DNA from: Acidobacteria subdivision 2 bacterium RH1 MAG20
GTDB taxonomy: Bacteria > Acidobacteriota > Terriglobia > Terriglobales > Acidobacteriaceae
NCBI GenBank assembly: GCA_002197545.1
Contig: NFUO01000112.1
Coordinates: 124,001 to 188,000, forward strand
DNA: 64,000 bases
Direction of reading: 5' to 3'
Made by a program: the position numbers and the translations under genes. Below, one piece after another: positions 47,873 to 59,494 of this stretch (positions are counted from its first letter, which is position 1; each line of letters starts with the position of its first letter). Below the pieces are notes generated by a model that saw only the letters and a list, made by a program, of their open reading frames with translations, was not told the DNA's origin and made no database searches.

Positions 47873-48700
47873 TCAGGGGACGATTCTCGATGTGACGGTG
47901 AGCTCGTGATAGTTGCGGTAGGTTGCGTCGAAGGACCATTCCACGGGAGCGTTGTAATCCATTGATTTTGCCGTGACTCTTTGCGGCAGCCAGAAGATCT
48001 TGCCGTTCAGAATTACTTTGCTGAAGTTGATCGACCATGTCCATAGAGTAAGCGTGCCGGGCATCATGGGATGATTCGGGGTGCGGCATTCGATGCGCTC
48101 AATCTGCATAGTCTGCGGATCTATGAATGCCCGTCCGGTGCTTGGCTCCATCGTGAAACAGCGTTTATCGCGATCTTTCGGTGCTTTGGTGGCGAACTCG
48201 ATGATGTAGCGGCGGTCGAAGAGTTGAGAGGTCAGATGGTAGTTGAAGCAGGCTTTCTGGTCGAAGGTGATGAGGGCCGTGGCGATGCTGAAGGCGCCGG
48301 AGAAGATGACTGGCCCACTCAAGGTCTGCACGCCGTTTACGGGCGCGCCGTTGATGGCTTTAATCTCGCGAGACTCGGCCAATTGAATGTCGTTATCGTG
48401 GCCGGAGCGCTTGAGCCGGAAGATGGAGTCAGCGCGTGTAAGAGAGCGCAGAAATCCGCTTTGATGCATCTCCGAGAGGACCTGCTCGTCGCAGAAGAAG
48501 CTGGGTATGGATGCGTGGTATTGGAAGAAATTCTTCTCCAACTGCAGGAGGATTTCATCGAGTGTGGGTTTTGCGGATTTTTCCGGTTGGAGACTGGAAT
48601 TGGGCGTTGGCTGTTGAGCGAACGTGTACGGTTGCAGGCCCAGCAGCAAACCGCCCAGAAGCATGCATCGTGAGATAGCGTTACAAAGGCCCGACACCAC
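47873..48700 (-). CDS. Secreted protein of unknown function
   Basis: 275 residues. The signal peptide is MVSGLCNAISRCMLLGGLLLGLQPYTFAQ. The mature part starts with a helical segment (TLDEILLQLEKNFFQYHASIPSFFCDEQVLSEM) and continues as beta-rich sequence (FRLKRSGHDNDIQLAESREIKAINGAPVNG, GAFSIATALITFDQKACFNYHL, WSINFSKVILNGKIFWLPQRVTAKSMDY). Proteins with this F-x-C-D-E-x opening recur in Acidobacteriota genomes without assigned function, to my knowledge. The start is GTG with AAGGAG six bases upstream. It lies between prfA and prmC on the same strand and may be part of that transcription unit, although unrelated in function. Confidence 0.75.
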   Translation of the reverse strand: MVSGLCNAISRCMLLGGLLLGLQPYTFAQQPTPNSSLQPEKSAKPTLDEILLQLEKNFFQYHASIPSFFCDEQVLSEMHQSGFLRSLTRADSIFRLKRSGHDNDIQLAESREIKAINGAPVNGVQTLSGPVIFSGAFSIATALITFDQKACFNYHLTSQLFDRRYIIEFATKAPKDRDKRCFTMEPSTGRAFIDPQTMQIERIECRTPNHPMMPGTLTLWTWSINFSKVILNGKIFWLPQRVTAKSMDYNAPVEWSFDATYRNYHELTVTSRIVP

Positions 48701-48788
48701 GGCTGTCTCCTTTTTTGCTGCTAAGGATTGTCTCTGACGATCTGAGGGATTGCAAAGAGTGGCAACGGGTCGATGGGGGCTTCGGGGA

Positions 48789-49865
<1,077 letters not shown>

Positions 49866-50007
49866 ATAAAAAAATCCTTATAGCAAAGTCTTTTGGAGTT
49901 GTTCTAGGAAGCGGCTGAGAGGAAGGCGCAGCTAGGCAAAGTCGTGACGGTCGTAGGTCACGCGGGGAGTAGTCACCGGAATTGCTGCTGGATTCATATC
50001 TATTTAG

Positions 50008-50931
50008 ATGTTACTCCTGCCCTGGTGGGTGCGGGGAGCATCTTTTCGTGGGTTTGCGGGGCAATTTTGTTTTGCAGCATCCATGAGGGTTTACCTTCTA
50101 AGAGAGAGATCAGAGCTGTTCGTTTGCCGGAATGGATATTGGATGTGCCGCACGGAACTCTTCGAAATTCACGATCACCCCCGGTTTCCGGCGTTCCTGC
50201 GGGATCTGATCACGGATGCGCTTCAGGCACTCTGGAACTTCAGCAATTCTTATAAGCCTATCCTGCCGCTTCTGCGGAATGCACTTGCGAGTGCGGGAAC
50301 GATGGAGGTTCTCGATCTTTGCTCGGACGGTGGCGGTCCCTGGTTCCGATTAGTCCAGTACCTCGAAAGTGAGCAGCATTTTCCGATCAGCGTCTGCTTG
50401 ACCGACAAGCATCCCAATCAGGAGGCATTCGAGAGGGCGCTCTCCAATCCCAATTCAAAGATCGGGTTTGATTCGCGGCCGGTCGAGGCTACCGAAGTGC
50501 CATCCGATTTGAGAGGCTTTCGGACGATGTTTTCCTCGTTTCATCATTTTCGAGCGGCCGAGGCGCGCAAAGTCCTTGCCAATGCGGTGGAGCATGGCAG
50601 AGGCATCGCTATCTTTGAAATGGCGCGACGGGAGCCGAGAATCATGCTGAGTATTTGCGTCATTCCCATCCTGATCCTGTTCCTTACGCCGCGAATCCGG
50701 CCTTTCCGCTGGTCGCGGCTGCTATGGACTTATGTGCTTCCCATGGTGCCGTTTGTGCTGTGGTTTGATGGGTGGATGTCGTGTTTGCGCTCTTATTCGC
50801 ACGAAGAACTAAGCGAACTCGTGCGGAGCCTCCCCGAGGGAAACTATCAGTGGGAGCTGGGTACGCAGTCCGATGGGTTCCTGCCGGTGACTTATCTGAT
50901 CGGGCATCCAGTAAACAACGAAACCAGTTAG
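50008..50931 (+). CDS. Methyltransferase-like protein with a membrane segment
   Basis: Up to 307 residues. LRNALASAGTMEVLDLCSDGGGPWFRLVQYLES resembles the SAM-binding strand and loop of class I methyltransferases, though the glycine loop reads DLCSDGGGPW. VCLTDKHPNQEAFERALS matches the acidic end of strand 2, and LRGFRTMFSSFHHFRAAEARKVLANAVEHGRGIAIFEM the later strands. Then come two hydrophobic helices (ICVIPILILFLTP, WTYVLPMVPFVLWFDGWM), so the protein is probably membrane-associated. Substrate unknown. The N-terminus is uncertain: ATGs at 50008, 50083 and 50143 are all possible and none has a strong ribosome site. The methyltransferase part begins after the last. Confidence 0.7.
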   Translation: MLLLPWWVRGASFRGFAGQFCFAASMRVYLLRERSELFVCRNGYWMCRTELFEIHDHPRFPAFLRDLITDALQALWNFSNSYKPILPLLRNALASAGTMEVLDLCSDGGGPWFRLVQYLESEQHFPISVCLTDKHPNQEAFERALSNPNSKIGFDSRPVEATEVPSDLRGFRTMFSSFHHFRAAEARKVLANAVEHGRGIAIFEMARREPRIMLSICVIPILILFLTPRIRPFRWSRLLWTYVLPMVPFVLWFDGWMSCLRSYSHEELSELVRSLPEGNYQWELGTQSDGFLPVTYLIGHPVNNETS

Positions 50932-51066
50932 AAATTTGCGATGGCAGGCATTTTCGCTGCAGGCGTCCAAATGGGCGCTTCTGTAAATGGGCCTTGCGAG
51001 CGCGGTAGCTGCAAATTCGGCATCAATTCAAACTGAACTGCTGCTTTTGTTGAGAGGGCTTCAGGC

Positions 51067-51156
51067 ATGGGGCAGTTTCAGGACTTGGCGGAGTTGGCGG
51101 AGAAACTGACGGGTGAGGCTGGCCAGGTGGACAAGCCAGTGGAAGCTGGAGTCTAG
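51067..51156 (+). CDS. Possible 29-residue small protein
   Basis: ATG to TAG encodes MGQFQDLAELAEKLTGEAGQ followed by VDKPVEAGV, an acidic amphipathic helix. There is no ribosome site beyond GAGAGGG about 14 bases upstream. It lies in an otherwise empty 290-bp gap and ends just before a terminator, which is the only reason to list it. It may be chance. Confidence 0.2.
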   Translation: MGQFQDLAELAEKLTGEAGQVDKPVEAGV

Positions 51157-51172
51157 GCGGCTTCGTGGCAAG

Positions 51173-51201
51173 AAAAAGGCCGCTTCGCTGAGCGGCCTTT
51201 T
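51173..51201. terminator. Bidirectional terminator
   Basis: AAAAAGGCCGCT, loop TCGCTG, AGCGGCCTTTT: nine GC-rich pairs with A/T runs on both sides. It serves the PEP-CTERM gene (minus strand) and any plus-strand transcript from the left. Confidence 0.85.
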
Positions 51202-51222
51202 CCCGGTATGACGGTGTGCAGC

Positions 51223-51729
51223 TTAGGCGAAAAGCTTTCTGCGGACTGTGCCAGCAGCGGCGAGAAGCCCACTGCCAAGCAGAACCAAACTCGATGGCTC
51301 AGGAACCGGGCTGGGATCGGAACCAGGACCGCTCACGGTGCCGCAGAAGACTCCATGGCTGTCGAAGATCGAGAAGTTCGTCAGACCCGGAGAGGCGAGG
51401 GAGGTCAGGGTCAAGGTGCCGATGGAGTAGGGAGAATTCCTGTTATGAGAGGCGCCAAACCAAGTACCAACGACGACCGTGTTCGCATCCTGATACACAA
51501 TGTCGAAAATCTCATTCAGTTTGCCGCTGAGAGTGGCGTTTGTCACATCGCTGAGGCCGGTGAGGGTAAAGCCACCCGGGATAAATGAGGTGCCGTGGTG
51601 ATCCAAAGTGAGATCGTAGGTGTAGTTATCTCCAACCTGCGAAACGAAGGTAATGGAATCGGCTTTTGCCAGAGGAGTGAAAGCAAAGGCAGAGGCAAGA
51701 AGTGCAATAGCGAACAGTTTGATCTTCAA
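51223..51729 (-). CDS. PEP-CTERM sorted exported protein
   Basis: 168 residues. The N-terminal signal is MKIKLFAIALLASAFAFTPLAKA. The mature body is a beta-rich domain (ITFVSQVGDNYTYDLTLDHHGTSFIPGGFTLTGLSDVTNATLSG). The C-terminus VPEPSSLVLLGSGLLAAAGTVRRKLFA is a complete PEP-CTERM sorting tag: the PEP box, a TM and a basic end, recognised by exosortase. Such proteins are linked to exopolysaccharide-bearing bacteria. I choose a TTG start at 51729 because GGAGA lies about seven bases upstream and the signal peptide begins there. The ATG at 51780 would put 17 basic residues ahead. No exosortase gene is in the window. Confidence 0.88.
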   Translation of the reverse strand: MKIKLFAIALLASAFAFTPLAKADSITFVSQVGDNYTYDLTLDHHGTSFIPGGFTLTGLSDVTNATLSGKLNEIFDIVYQDANTVVVGTWFGASHNRNSPYSIGTLTLTSLASPGLTNFSIFDSHGVFCGTVSGPGSDPSPVPEPSSLVLLGSGLLAAAGTVRRKLFA

Positions 51730-51962
51730 AAAAGGTCTCCCAAGAACAAGAATTTGATTGATTCGTCTTTGACGATGCACTTATCTTGCCAATCTTGTAA
51801 CCATTTATTTTGTTATAGATACACGGGATGTATTGAGAGGGTGTGCAAATTTTTGCGGGGCAACGATCATAGATTGGGCGAACCTTTTCCGAAGATCGTG
51901 CGATTAATGATGGATAAAAGCCTTGGCGCATCGTGGGTGACGACAAAATCATCCAACTGGCC

Positions 51963-52997
51963 ATGGAATATAGAAATCTTGGTAAATCAGGACTGAAGGT
52001 GCCGGAGCTTTGCTTCGGTGCGGGGACATTTGGAGCAGGTAATGAGTTCTTCAAGGCATGGTCGGAGACGACGCAGGCAGAGGCCGACCGCATCGTCGGC
52101 ATCTGCGTGGATGCGGGGTTGAACTTCTTCGACACCGCGGATGTGTACTCCGATGGCGGCAGCGAGACCGCGCTGGGCAAGGCGCTGGCGCACCACAAGC
52201 GCGAAGATGTGCTGATCTCGACGAAGTCCACCTTCCGGCTGGGCAACGGCCCGAACGATGTTGGGTCGAGCCGCTATCACCTGATTCAATCGCTGGAGCG
52301 CAGCTTGAAGCGGCTGGGAACGGACTATGTGGATGTGTACCATCTTCATGCCTTCGACGCGACGACGCCGGTAGAGGAGACGCTGAATACGCTGGACAAG
52401 TTTGTGCGCGAGGGCAAGGTCCGCTATATTGCGTGCTCGAATTTTTCCGGCTGGCATCTGATGAAGTCCCTCAACGTGAGCGAGCGGTATGGGTGGGCGC
52501 GCTATGTGGGGCATCAGGCGTACTACTCGCTGGTTGGGCGGGACTACGAGTGGGAGTTGATGCCGCTGGCGCTCGATCAGGGCGTGGGCGCGCTGGTATG
52601 GTCGCCGCTGGGCTGGGGACGGCTGACAGGTATGATTCGCCGGGAGACTGGGATTCCGAAGGACAGCCGGTTGAATGCCAAGGTGGTGGCGGACAGTGGC
52701 CCGCAGGTGCCGGAGGAGTATCTCTATAAGGTAGTCGATGCGCTCGATGAGGTTGCGAAGGAGACAGGCAAGACGGTCCCGCAGATCGCGCTGAATTGGC
52801 TACTGGGCAGGCCGTCGGTTTCAACGGTGATCATCGGCGCGCGGAACGAGGAGCAGTTGCGGGCCAATCTGGGCGCGGTGGGCTGGAAGCTGACCCCGGA
52901 CCAGGTAGCCAGGCTGGATGCGGCCAGTGCTGTTGGGCTGGCTTATCCCTATTGGCATCAGCGGCAATTTGAGGAGCGGAACCCTAAACCCGTGTAA
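51963..52997 (+). CDS. Aldo/keto reductase
   Basis: 344 residues, cytoplasmic NADPH-dependent oxidoreductase. The catalytic tetrad is present: Asp57 and Tyr62 in FFDTADVYSDG, Lys88 in LISTKST, His129 in VYHLHAFD. The C-terminal cofactor loop STVIIGARNEEQLRANLGA fits the family. The overall pattern (EYRNLGKSGLKVPELCFGAGTFG, VRYIACSNFSGWH, PLGWGRLTG) is of the AKR11/12/13-like bacterial group acting on aldehydes or keto-sugars. The substrate cannot be told. The ATG at 51963 begins the usual MEYRNLG. A GTG or ATG 30 bp earlier is less likely. It is monocistronic, followed by a terminator. Confidence 0.95.
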   Translation: MEYRNLGKSGLKVPELCFGAGTFGAGNEFFKAWSETTQAEADRIVGICVDAGLNFFDTADVYSDGGSETALGKALAHHKREDVLISTKSTFRLGNGPNDVGSSRYHLIQSLERSLKRLGTDYVDVYHLHAFDATTPVEETLNTLDKFVREGKVRYIACSNFSGWHLMKSLNVSERYGWARYVGHQAYYSLVGRDYEWELMPLALDQGVGALVWSPLGWGRLTGMIRRETGIPKDSRLNAKVVADSGPQVPEEYLYKVVDALDEVAKETGKTVPQIALNWLLGRPSVSTVIIGARNEEQLRANLGAVGWKLTPDQVARLDAASAVGLAYPYWHQRQFEERNPKPV

Positions 52998-53026
52998 ATT
53001 CAGTCACCGACGGGACTTACTGTATT

Positions 53027-53082
53027 AAAAAAGGGAGAGCATTTCCTGTGAGCGTCAGACGGAGGATGTGTTCTCCTTTTTT
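53027..53082 (+). terminator. Terminator after the aldo/keto reductase gene
   Basis: AAAAAAGGGAGA pairs with TTCTCCTTTTTT across a 32-base loop, with one bulged G, followed by more T-rich sequence. The long loop makes it moderately convincing. Confidence 0.55.
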
Positions 53083-53195
53083 CTTTCCGGGGCACCTGCT
53101 GAATTGTAGAAGAGTGCCGATGTATGATTAGGGCCAGAAATTGGCTTGAAAAATGCGTTGAAACTTACTTTTTTCTGCGGCGTCATAATACTCAC

Positions 53196-53546
53196 ATGAA
53201 AGCAGCTCAACTACAGGACCATCTATACCAGCTCGAAGAACGACTCTTCCATCCGAGCCGTGAGCCGGACCGTGCCGCACTTGTTCCGCTGATTGCTGAA
53301 GACTTTCAGGAGTATTGCAGCTCCGGCCGCATCTATAGCCGTCAGCAGACGATTGACGACCTGCTTACGAGCTCGCCCCGCAACGCTACTATCAGCCATT
53401 TCTACGTCACTCGCCTCGCTCCTGATGTGGCACTAGCCACATACCACGCCGCGACGACACTTCACGTCTCGCACCGCTCGTCGTTGTGGGTCTTTCGCGA
53501 TAACCGTTGGCAACTCCTCTTCCACCAGGGAACCATCGCCTCCTGA
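53196..53546 (+). CDS. DUF4440/NTF2-like small protein
   Basis: 116 residues, soluble. The cone-shaped NTF2-like fold is suggested by LEERLFHPSREPDRAALVPLIAEDFQEYCSSGRIYSRQQTIDDLL, then ISHFYVTRLAPDVALATYHAATTLHVSHRSSLWVFRDNRWQLLFHQGT. This is the DUF4440 pattern of an F-x-E-x-G-x-x-x-[ST]-[RK]-x-x-x-x strand and a final W-x-[ILV]-x-x-H-Q-[GS]-T. These proteins bind small ligands or are isomerase-like, and the function is unknown here. The ATG at 53196 is preferred over 53124, whose extra residues do not fit. It converges on the FAD oxidoreductase gene with seven bases between. Confidence 0.82.
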   Translation: MKAAQLQDHLYQLEERLFHPSREPDRAALVPLIAEDFQEYCSSGRIYSRQQTIDDLLTSSPRNATISHFYVTRLAPDVALATYHAATTLHVSHRSSLWVFRDNRWQLLFHQGTIAS

Positions 53547-53553
53547 GAGCCGA

Positions 53554-55254
53554 TCATGCCCGCTTCTTCTCGTGGTACTCCTGCTCTGTATTAATCTCCC
53601 ACAGTGCGGCCTTGTCCACGTTGCCCGCTAATATTCCGTCCACCGCTGTCATCGCGGTCAGCATACTGTGGTCCTGATTGTTGTACTTGTGCATCCCGTT
53701 TCTGCCTACCAGAAACAGGTTCTCGAACGAATCCGTAAACCCGCGCAGCTCATCGAAGCGATGGTAGGTGCCAAAATAAGCCGGATAGGTCTTCGGCACA
53801 CGGACTACATGCCCATCCGTGACGTCCTCGGCGTTTAGAATGCCGATCTTCGCTACTTCGGCGATGGCGAAGTTCTTCAGATCTTCGTCTGTCATCTTCC
53901 ATAGCTCGTCCGTCTCATAGCAGAAATACTCCAGGCCGATCCATACTTTTGAAGGGTCCGCTACGAGATAGGGACTCCAGTTGTTGAATATTTGTAACCG
54001 TCCCAGGAGCACATCCGGCTCCTGCACGTAGATCCATGTGTCCTTCAGCAGTCCGCCGTCGGGCTCATGCACCTTGAGCCGGTCAGCGAGGAGGCCGACG
54101 GTAATGAAGTCGCGATACTGCAGGCCTTCGCTTACCTCCTGCACGGTTTCCGGTATCGGCGCATCGATCGCCCGCACCAGATCGCGCATCGGCATGGTCG
54201 AGAAAAAATAATCGCCTGCAAATGTCCGGCGTGCGCCGGCATCGTTCACTGCGTCGATAGCGACGATGCGCTTTCCGTCGCAGTGAATTTTATCTACGCG
54301 CCATCCCAGATGAATCTCTCCGCCCTTCTCGCGGACCTGGTCGGCAACATGCTCCCATAACTGCCCTGGGCCGAATTTTGGATACAGAAAACGTTCAATC
54401 AGGCTGGTGTCTGTCCCCTTCTGCGAGAGGTCGCTACGTTTCCGGATCGTGCAGCTCTTCTTGACGAAGTGTTTTACGGCGGTCGTCAGGCTCAGCCCTT
54501 TAATCCGCTGTGCGCCCCATTCCGCGGAGATTTCATTGCAGGGCGTGCCCCAGACCTTCTCGGTGTAGCTCTTGAAAAATGTCAGATAAAGCTGCCGCCC
54601 AAAGCGATTGATCAAAAAGTCTTCGAGACTCTTCTCAGGTTTGATCTGACTTACTCTCGACTTCAGATAGCTTGTGCCTACTTTGAGCGTTCGCGCTACG
54701 CCTAGATTGCCGAGAGTGGTCTTCGTCAGCGTAATGGGATAGTCGAAGAACTTTCGCAGGTAATAGATCCTGCTTTTGCGTGGACGGATCAACATCACCA
54801 GATCGGAGTTGGCGGGCGCGGCGGCTACCAGCGTCTCGGCGTGCCCGTCCTTCTTTCGATGTTGTTCCTCCGTCTCCGTCTCGCCGGCGTCGGTCTCGAG
54901 GACGATAGGCCCGGCACCGCGCAGGACGGGTTCTTCAGGCGAGTGGGCTGGGATGGACACGATGCGGCGCTTGCCCTGGTAGTAGATCTCCTGCGAGGAT
55001 GCGGCATTCTCCGTACAGTCCGACCCGGGCGGCATCAGGTCGATCCACCACTGCATCACCCGATCGCTCTTGGAAAAAAAACGGTGGCCGCCGATGTCCA
55101 TTCGATTGCCCTTGTAGCGAACCGTTCGTGAAATGCCGCCAATCTCGTGGCTGGCTTCGAGCACAATGGGAACAATGTCAGACCGTCTCAGCAACTCCAG
55201 CGCCGCAGTTAACCCCGCTGGCCCGGCGCCAATCATGATTGCTCGTTTACCCAT
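53554..55254 (-). CDS. FAD-dependent amine-oxidase-type oxidoreductase
   Basis: 566 residues. The N-terminus [62 protein letters not shown] is an FAD Rossmann motif and the following GG-R-x-x-[26 protein letters not shown] near the end is the second FAD site. The arrangement matches the COG1232-like/UDP-galactopyranose mutase-type group of flavoproteins, which includes protoporphyrinogen oxidase relatives. The reaction cannot be assigned. An insert at residues ~95-160 (charged, [21 protein letters not shown]) is unusual. No ribosome site is clear. A repeat-filled gap separates it from clpB. Confidence 0.85.
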   Translation of the reverse strand: MGKRAIMIGAGPAGLTAALELLRRSDIVPIVLEASHEIGGISRTVRYKGNRMDIGGHRFFSKSDRVMQWWIDLMPPGSDCTENAASSQEIYYQGKRRIVSIPAHSPEEPVLRGAGPIVLETDAGETETEEQHRKKDGHAETLVAAAPANSDLVMLIRPRKSRIYYLRKFFDYPITLTKTTLGNLGVARTLKVGTSYLKSRVSQIKPEKSLEDFLINRFGRQLYLTFFKSYTEKVWGTPCNEISAEWGAQRIKGLSLTTAVKHFVKKSCTIRKRSDLSQKGTDTSLIERFLYPKFGPGQLWEHVADQVREKGGEIHLGWRVDKIHCDGKRIVAIDAVNDAGARRTFAGDYFFSTMPMRDLVRAIDAPIPETVQEVSEGLQYRDFITVGLLADRLKVHEPDGGLLKDTWIYVQEPDVLLGRLQIFNNWSPYLVADPSKVWIGLEYFCYETDELWKMTDEDLKNFAIAEVAKIGILNAEDVTDGHVVRVPKTYPAYFGTYHRFDELRGFTDSFENLFLVGRNGMHKYNNQDHSMLTAMTAVDGILAGNVDKAALWEINTEQEYHEKKRA

Positions 55255-55602
55255 CCATTGCCGCGCTGCTTGTCATATTGCTCCTGAGCCGCCCCGAGTC
55301 TAAGGCGTTAGACGTGTTATTTCAGAGAATAGACGCTCACTGTGGTGGGCCCTTGTAGAAAAGCGAAAGGAACGGCAAAAGCGAAATACGGAGGTCTCTC
55401 CGCTACAGCGGCAAAAAGCGCCGCATCCGGTCGAGATGACGTGGTTTTTGGATTGGGGTGAGATAACTATGGAAAAACGTCATCTCGACCGAAGCCACGC
55501 AGCTTTATCGCGTGGCGCAGTGGAGAGACCTCTGTATTTCGCTTTTGCTGTTGTCCTTTAACTGTCTACTTTTTTTCGTGTGTACAGTTTTTGGACAGAT
55601 TC
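55255..55602. repeat. Repeat family B, two copies head to head, plus one family end
   Basis: The copy at 55362-55443 (AAAAGCGAAATACGGAGG, TCTCTCCGCTACAGCGG, CCGGTCGAGATGACG) is followed 33 bases later by an inverted copy at 55477-55560 (CGTCATCTCGACCGAAGC, GTGGAGAGACCTCTGTATTT, CGCTTTTGCTGTTG). They form a ~200-bp inverted repeat. The end word AGTTTTTGGACAGATTCT (55586-55603) matches the outer end of copy 1 and runs into the clpB stop. No gene lies here. Confidence 0.8.
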
Positions 55603-58218
55603 TCAGGCTGCCGTGCGTCCGGTCACTGTAAATTTCAGACCATCTTTTCCAGCATCGACCACGACATGGTCCCCGTGCAGCACAGTTCCATCGAGGATCT
55701 TTACAGCCAGCTTGTCCTGCACCATTCGCTGGATGGCCCGCTTCAAGGGGCGAGCACCATAGGCGCGGTCGTATCCTGCGGTGAAGATTGCGTGGCGCGC
55801 CTTGTCGGTCAGCTCCAGCGTAATCTTCCGATCTGCCAGAAGGGCTTGCAAGTCCTTGAGCCGTAGATCGACGATGTGGGTCAACTGCTCGTCGCCGAGC
55901 GGACGGAAGACGACAATGTCGTCCACGCGGTTGAGGAACTCGGGCCTGAACTGCTGGCGAAGCACTTCCATCACGCGGCCTTTTGCCTCTTCAAAGCCCT
56001 CTTCGCCCTGTGCCCATGCCGTGGACAACTGCGATGCGCCGACGTTTGAAGTCATGATGAGCACCGTGTTTTTGAAGTCGACCGTGCGGCCCTTTGAGTC
56101 CGTCAACCGACCGTCGTCGAGCACCTGGAGCAGCACGTTGAAGACATCGGGATGCGCCTTCTCGATCTCGTCGAAGAGGATGACGGCGTAAGGACGGCGG
56201 CGGACGGCTTCGGTTAACTGGCCGCCCTCGTCATAGCCGACGTAACCGGGAGGCGCTCCGATCAGACGAGCCACGGCGTGCTTCTCCATGTACTCGCTCA
56301 TGTCGATGCGCACCATCGCGGCTTCGTCGTCGAAGAGAAACTCCGCGAGGGCGCGGGCGGTCTCGGTCTTCCCGACGCCGGTCGGTCCGAGGAAGATAAA
56401 GGAGCCAATGGGCCGCTTGGGATCGCTTAGCCCGGCACGGCTGCGACGAATGGCGTTCGCGACTGCGCTGAGAGCCTCGTCCTGACCGACGACGCGCTCG
56501 CGCAGACGGTCCTCCATCTGCGCCAGCTTCTGCGTCTCGCCTTCAAGCATCTTGCTGATGGGGATGCCGGTCCATTTGGAGACGATGGCAGCGATGTCCT
56601 CCTCGTCTACTTCTTCTTTTAATAACTGTGACGAGTTTCCTGCGACTTGGTCCTGCGCTGCGGTCAGGGTCTTCAGTTCGGCTTCCATTTTGGGGATTTC
56701 GCCGTACTGCAACTCGGCTGCGCGCTGGAGGTTGCCTTTACGGGTCTCCTCGCCGGCCTGGAAACGCAGTGCCTCCAGCTTCTCTTTCAACTCGGCGATG
56801 CGGCCGATGGCGCCGCGTTCGGTCTGCCAGCGTGCGCGCAGGCCCGCGGCCTTCTCCTTGATCTCGGCGAGTTCGCGCTCCACGATTTCAAGGCGTTCTT
56901 TCGAGCCGGGATCGGTCTCGCGCTTCAGTGCGGCACGTTCGATTTCGAGCGAGGTCCCGCGGCGTTCGAGGTCGTCGATCTCGACCGGCACTGAGCCAAT
57001 CTGAATCGCCAGCGCTGCCGCGGCTTCGTCGACGAGATCGATGGCCTTGTCCGGCAAAAATCTGTCGGAGATGTAGCGGTGCGAGAGCGTGGCCGCGGCC
57101 ACAATCGCCGAGTCCTTGATGCGTACCTTGTGGTGGGCCTCGTATCTCTCCTTCAGCCCACGCAGAATGGCGATGGTGTCCTCGACATTAGGTTCGCCGA
57201 CGTAGACGACCTGGAAGCGCCGCTCCAGCGCTGCATCCTTCTCGATGTACTTGCGATATTCATTCAGGGTCGTGGCGCCAATCGCACGCAGGCTGCCTCG
57301 GGCGAGAGCAGGCTTCAGCATGTTCGAGGCATCCATCGCGCCCTCGGCTGCACCCGCGCCGACCAGAGTATGCAGCTCATCGATGAACAAAATAATCTCG
57401 CCGTTCGACTCCTCGATTTCCTTTAGCACCGCCTTTAAACGGTCTTCGAACTCGCCGCGAAACTTCGCTCCGGCGATCATTGCGCCGAGGTCGAGCGCGC
57501 AGACACGCTTGTTCTTCAGGACTTCCGGAACATCGCCGACAAAGATCCTCCGCGCCAGGCCCTCCACAATCGCGGTTTTGCCTACGCCCGGTTCGCCGAT
57601 CAGCACCGGATTATTTTTAGTCCGGCGCGAAAGCACTTGCACCACGCGGCGAATCTCCTCGTCGCGCCCGATCACAGGATCGAGCTTGCCTCGGCGCGCC
57701 AGGTCGGTTAGGTCCTTCGCGTACTTCTCCAACGCCTGAAATTTTCCTTCGGGATTCTGGTCGGTCACCCGCTGCGACCCGCGCACGGCGCTCAGTGCCT
57801 TGAGGATCGCCTCATGTGTGCCGCCCAAGGCAGCCAGGGCCGTCTGTACCGCATCTCCCTTTTGCTTCGACAACGCCAGCAGCAGATGTTCGGTCGAGAC
57901 ATAGTCATCTTTGAAATTTTCAGCTTCCTTGAATCCCTGCTCCAGAACCTTCTGTAAGGCAGCACTCATCCCCGGCTGCGCTCCGCCCTGAACCTTCGGC
58001 AGCTTGGCGATCGCGGAGTTCACGCCCGAGAGCAACTGCTCGATCGGGACGCCTACTTTTTCGAGCACCGGAATCACCACACCCTCGCGGTCTTCGAGCA
58101 GCGCTGCCATCAGGTGCAGCGGCAGCACCTCGGGATTGCCATTCTCGGCTGCATGGCCGCTCGCCGCCTGTACCGCCTCCTGCGACTTTACTGTCAACCG
58201 CTCCCACTTGATCGCCAT
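55603..58218 (-). CDS. clpB: ATP-dependent disaggregase ClpB
   Basis: 871 residues, the usual ClpB length. It rescues aggregated proteins with DnaK in the cytoplasm. The N-domain repeats occupy residues 1-145. AAA+ 1 has Walker A GEPGVGKT (208-215) and Walker [14 protein letters not shown]. The middle coiled-coil domain (about 400-520) contains [52 protein letters not shown], which distinguishes ClpB from ClpA/C. AAA+ 2 has [22 protein letters not shown] and [35 protein letters not shown] lies six bases before the ATG, and TATAAT sits about 90 bases upstream, but no heat-shock operator (CIRCE or sigma-32 box) was recognised. Confidence 0.97.
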   Translation of the reverse strand: MAIKWERLTVKSQEAVQAASGHAAENGNPEVLPLHLMAALLEDREGVVIPVLEKVGVPIEQLLSGVNSAIAKLPKVQGGAQPGMSAALQKVLEQGFKEAENFKDDYVSTEHLLLALSKQKGDAVQTALAALGGTHEAILKALSAVRGSQRVTDQNPEGKFQALEKYAKDLTDLARRGKLDPVIGRDEEIRRVVQVLSRRTKNNPVLIGEPGVGKTAIVEGLARRIFVGDVPEVLKNKRVCALDLGAMIAGAKFRGEFEDRLKAVLKEIEESNGEIILFIDELHTLVGAGAAEGAMDASNMLKPALARGSLRAIGATTLNEYRKYIEKDAALERRFQVVYVGEPNVEDTIAILRGLKERYEAHHKVRIKDSAIVAAATLSHRYISDRFLPDKAIDLVDEAAAALAIQIGSVPVEIDDLERRGTSLEIERAALKRETDPGSKERLEIVERELAEIKEKAAGLRARWQTERGAIGRIAELKEKLEALRFQAGEETRKGNLQRAAELQYGEIPKMEAELKTLTAAQDQVAGNSSQLLKEEVDEEDIAAIVSKWTGIPISKMLEGETQKLAQMEDRLRERVVGQDEALSAVANAIRRSRAGLSDPKRPIGSFIFLGPTGVGKTETARALAEFLFDDEAAMVRIDMSEYMEKHAVARLIGAPPGYVGYDEGGQLTEAVRRRPYAVILFDEIEKAHPDVFNVLLQVLDDGRLTDSKGRTVDFKNTVLIMTSNVGASQLSTAWAQGEEGFEEAKGRVMEVLRQQFRPEFLNRVDDIVVFRPLGDEQLTHIVDLRLKDLQALLADRKITLELTDKARHAIFTAGYDRAYGARPLKRAIQRMVQDKLAVKILDGTVLHGDHVVVDAGKDGLKFTVTGRTAA

Positions 58219-58358
58219 CCATGACTCCTTACATGCCTTTTGATTGGACTAGTCTATGCCTGTTAAGATGCTCGGGAGTGAATGAAGGTCGCATATTATA
58301 TGACAATAAGCCACTCATATTTAAGTTGGGATAACCCTTCTGTTGAGGCGACATTAGG

Positions 58359-58386
58359 AAAGGGCGACCACGGATGGCCGCCCTTC
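58359..58386 (-). terminator. Terminator downstream of tal
   Basis: On the minus strand AAGGGCG, a 12-base loop that can itself pair (GGCC/GGTC), CGCCCTT and then TCC: about 20 bases after the transaldolase stop. The T-run is short. Confidence 0.65.
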
Positions 58387-58407
58387 GGTAATGTGGTTTG
58401 AGACTAT

Positions 58408-59400
58408 TTATGCGTTGACGGGCTGCTTCATCTCGCTAACATGTTTAGCCAGAAGCTCTTCCAGACCTTCGAGGGCCTTGGAGAAGCCTACGATACCTTC
58501 CTTCAGCTTGTCGGTGGCCATACGGTCGGCGGCGTGCATCTTGTCGAAGGTGGCCTTGTCCATCGGGATCTTCTCGATCTTGAGGTCCTTTGCTTTGGAG
58601 GCGTCGAGCTTGCGCTCCAGTGTGCCCTGGGCGGCTTCGAGTTCGCCGAGGAGCTTGGGCGCAATGGTGAGGAGGTCGCAACCGGCAAGTTCGATGATCT
58701 CACCGGTGTTGCGGAAGCTGGCTCCCATGACGACGGTCTTGTAGCCGAAGTGCTTGTAGTAGTTGTAGATAGTGGTGACGGACTGGACACCGGGATCGTC
58801 GGCTCCAGTGTAGTCCTTGCCGGTGTCTTTCTTGTACCAGTCGAGGATGCGACCGACGAACGGCGAGATGAGGGTGACCTTGGCTTCCGCGCAGGCGATG
58901 GCCTGGTGCAAGCCGAAGAGCAGGGTCATATTGCAGTGGATGCCCTCTTTTTCCAGGATCTCGGCGGCCTTGATGCCTTCCCAGGTGGAGGCGAGCTTGA
59001 TGAGGACGCGCTCGCGGGAGACGCCGGCCTTCTCGTACTGCGCGATGATGTCGCGGGCCATCGCGATGGACTTTTCGGTGTCGTAGGAGAGGCGGGCATC
59101 GACCTCGGTGGAGACGCGGCCGGGGACGATCTTGAGGATCTTGAGGCCAAAAGCCACGGCCAGGTTCTTGAAAGCCAGGGCAGCAACTTCCTTATCGGTG
59201 GCCTTGTCGCCGGCGTCTTTCTTCGCTTGCTGGAGAACGCCGTCCACGATGGACTGATACTCGGGCTTTTCTGCCGCAGCTGCGATCAGCGAGGGATTCG
59301 TGGTGGAATCCTGCGGCTTGTACTGTTGAATCGAATTAATGTCGCCGGTGTCTGAGACGACCGTGGTCATGCCGCGTAGCTGTTCTAGTAGAGAGGCCAT
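58408..59400 (-). CDS. tal: Transaldolase
   Basis: 330 residues, cytoplasmic. It transfers dihydroxyacetone between sugar phosphates in the pentose phosphate pathway. The classical TalA/B pattern is present: [13 protein letters not shown] near the N-terminus, and the Schiff-base lysine in [20 protein letters not shown]. The barrel strands follow: [60 protein letters not shown] and [28 protein letters not shown]. It belongs to subfamily 1 (about 320 residues), not to the short TalC type. AAGGAG lies seven bases before the ATG. Monocistronic by appearance, with a terminator behind. Confidence 0.97.
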   Translation of the reverse strand: MASLLEQLRGMTTVVSDTGDINSIQQYKPQDSTTNPSLIAAAAEKPEYQSIVDGVLQQAKKDAGDKATDKEVAALAFKNLAVAFGLKILKIVPGRVSTEVDARLSYDTEKSIAMARDIIAQYEKAGVSRERVLIKLASTWEGIKAAEILEKEGIHCNMTLLFGLHQAIACAEAKVTLISPFVGRILDWYKKDTGKDYTGADDPGVQSVTTIYNYYKHFGYKTVVMGASFRNTGEIIELAGCDLLTIAPKLLGELEAAQGTLERKLDASKAKDLKIEKIPMDKATFDKMHAADRMATDKLKEGIVGFSKALEGLEELLAKHVSEMKQPVNA

Positions 59401-59494
59401 TTTGTTGCTCCTTCGCTGTCTTAGAGTTTATCAAGGTTGAAAGGGTTACGCGCTGTTCTGGGGATTGGTTGGAAATTCACGGGATGCGATAGCT

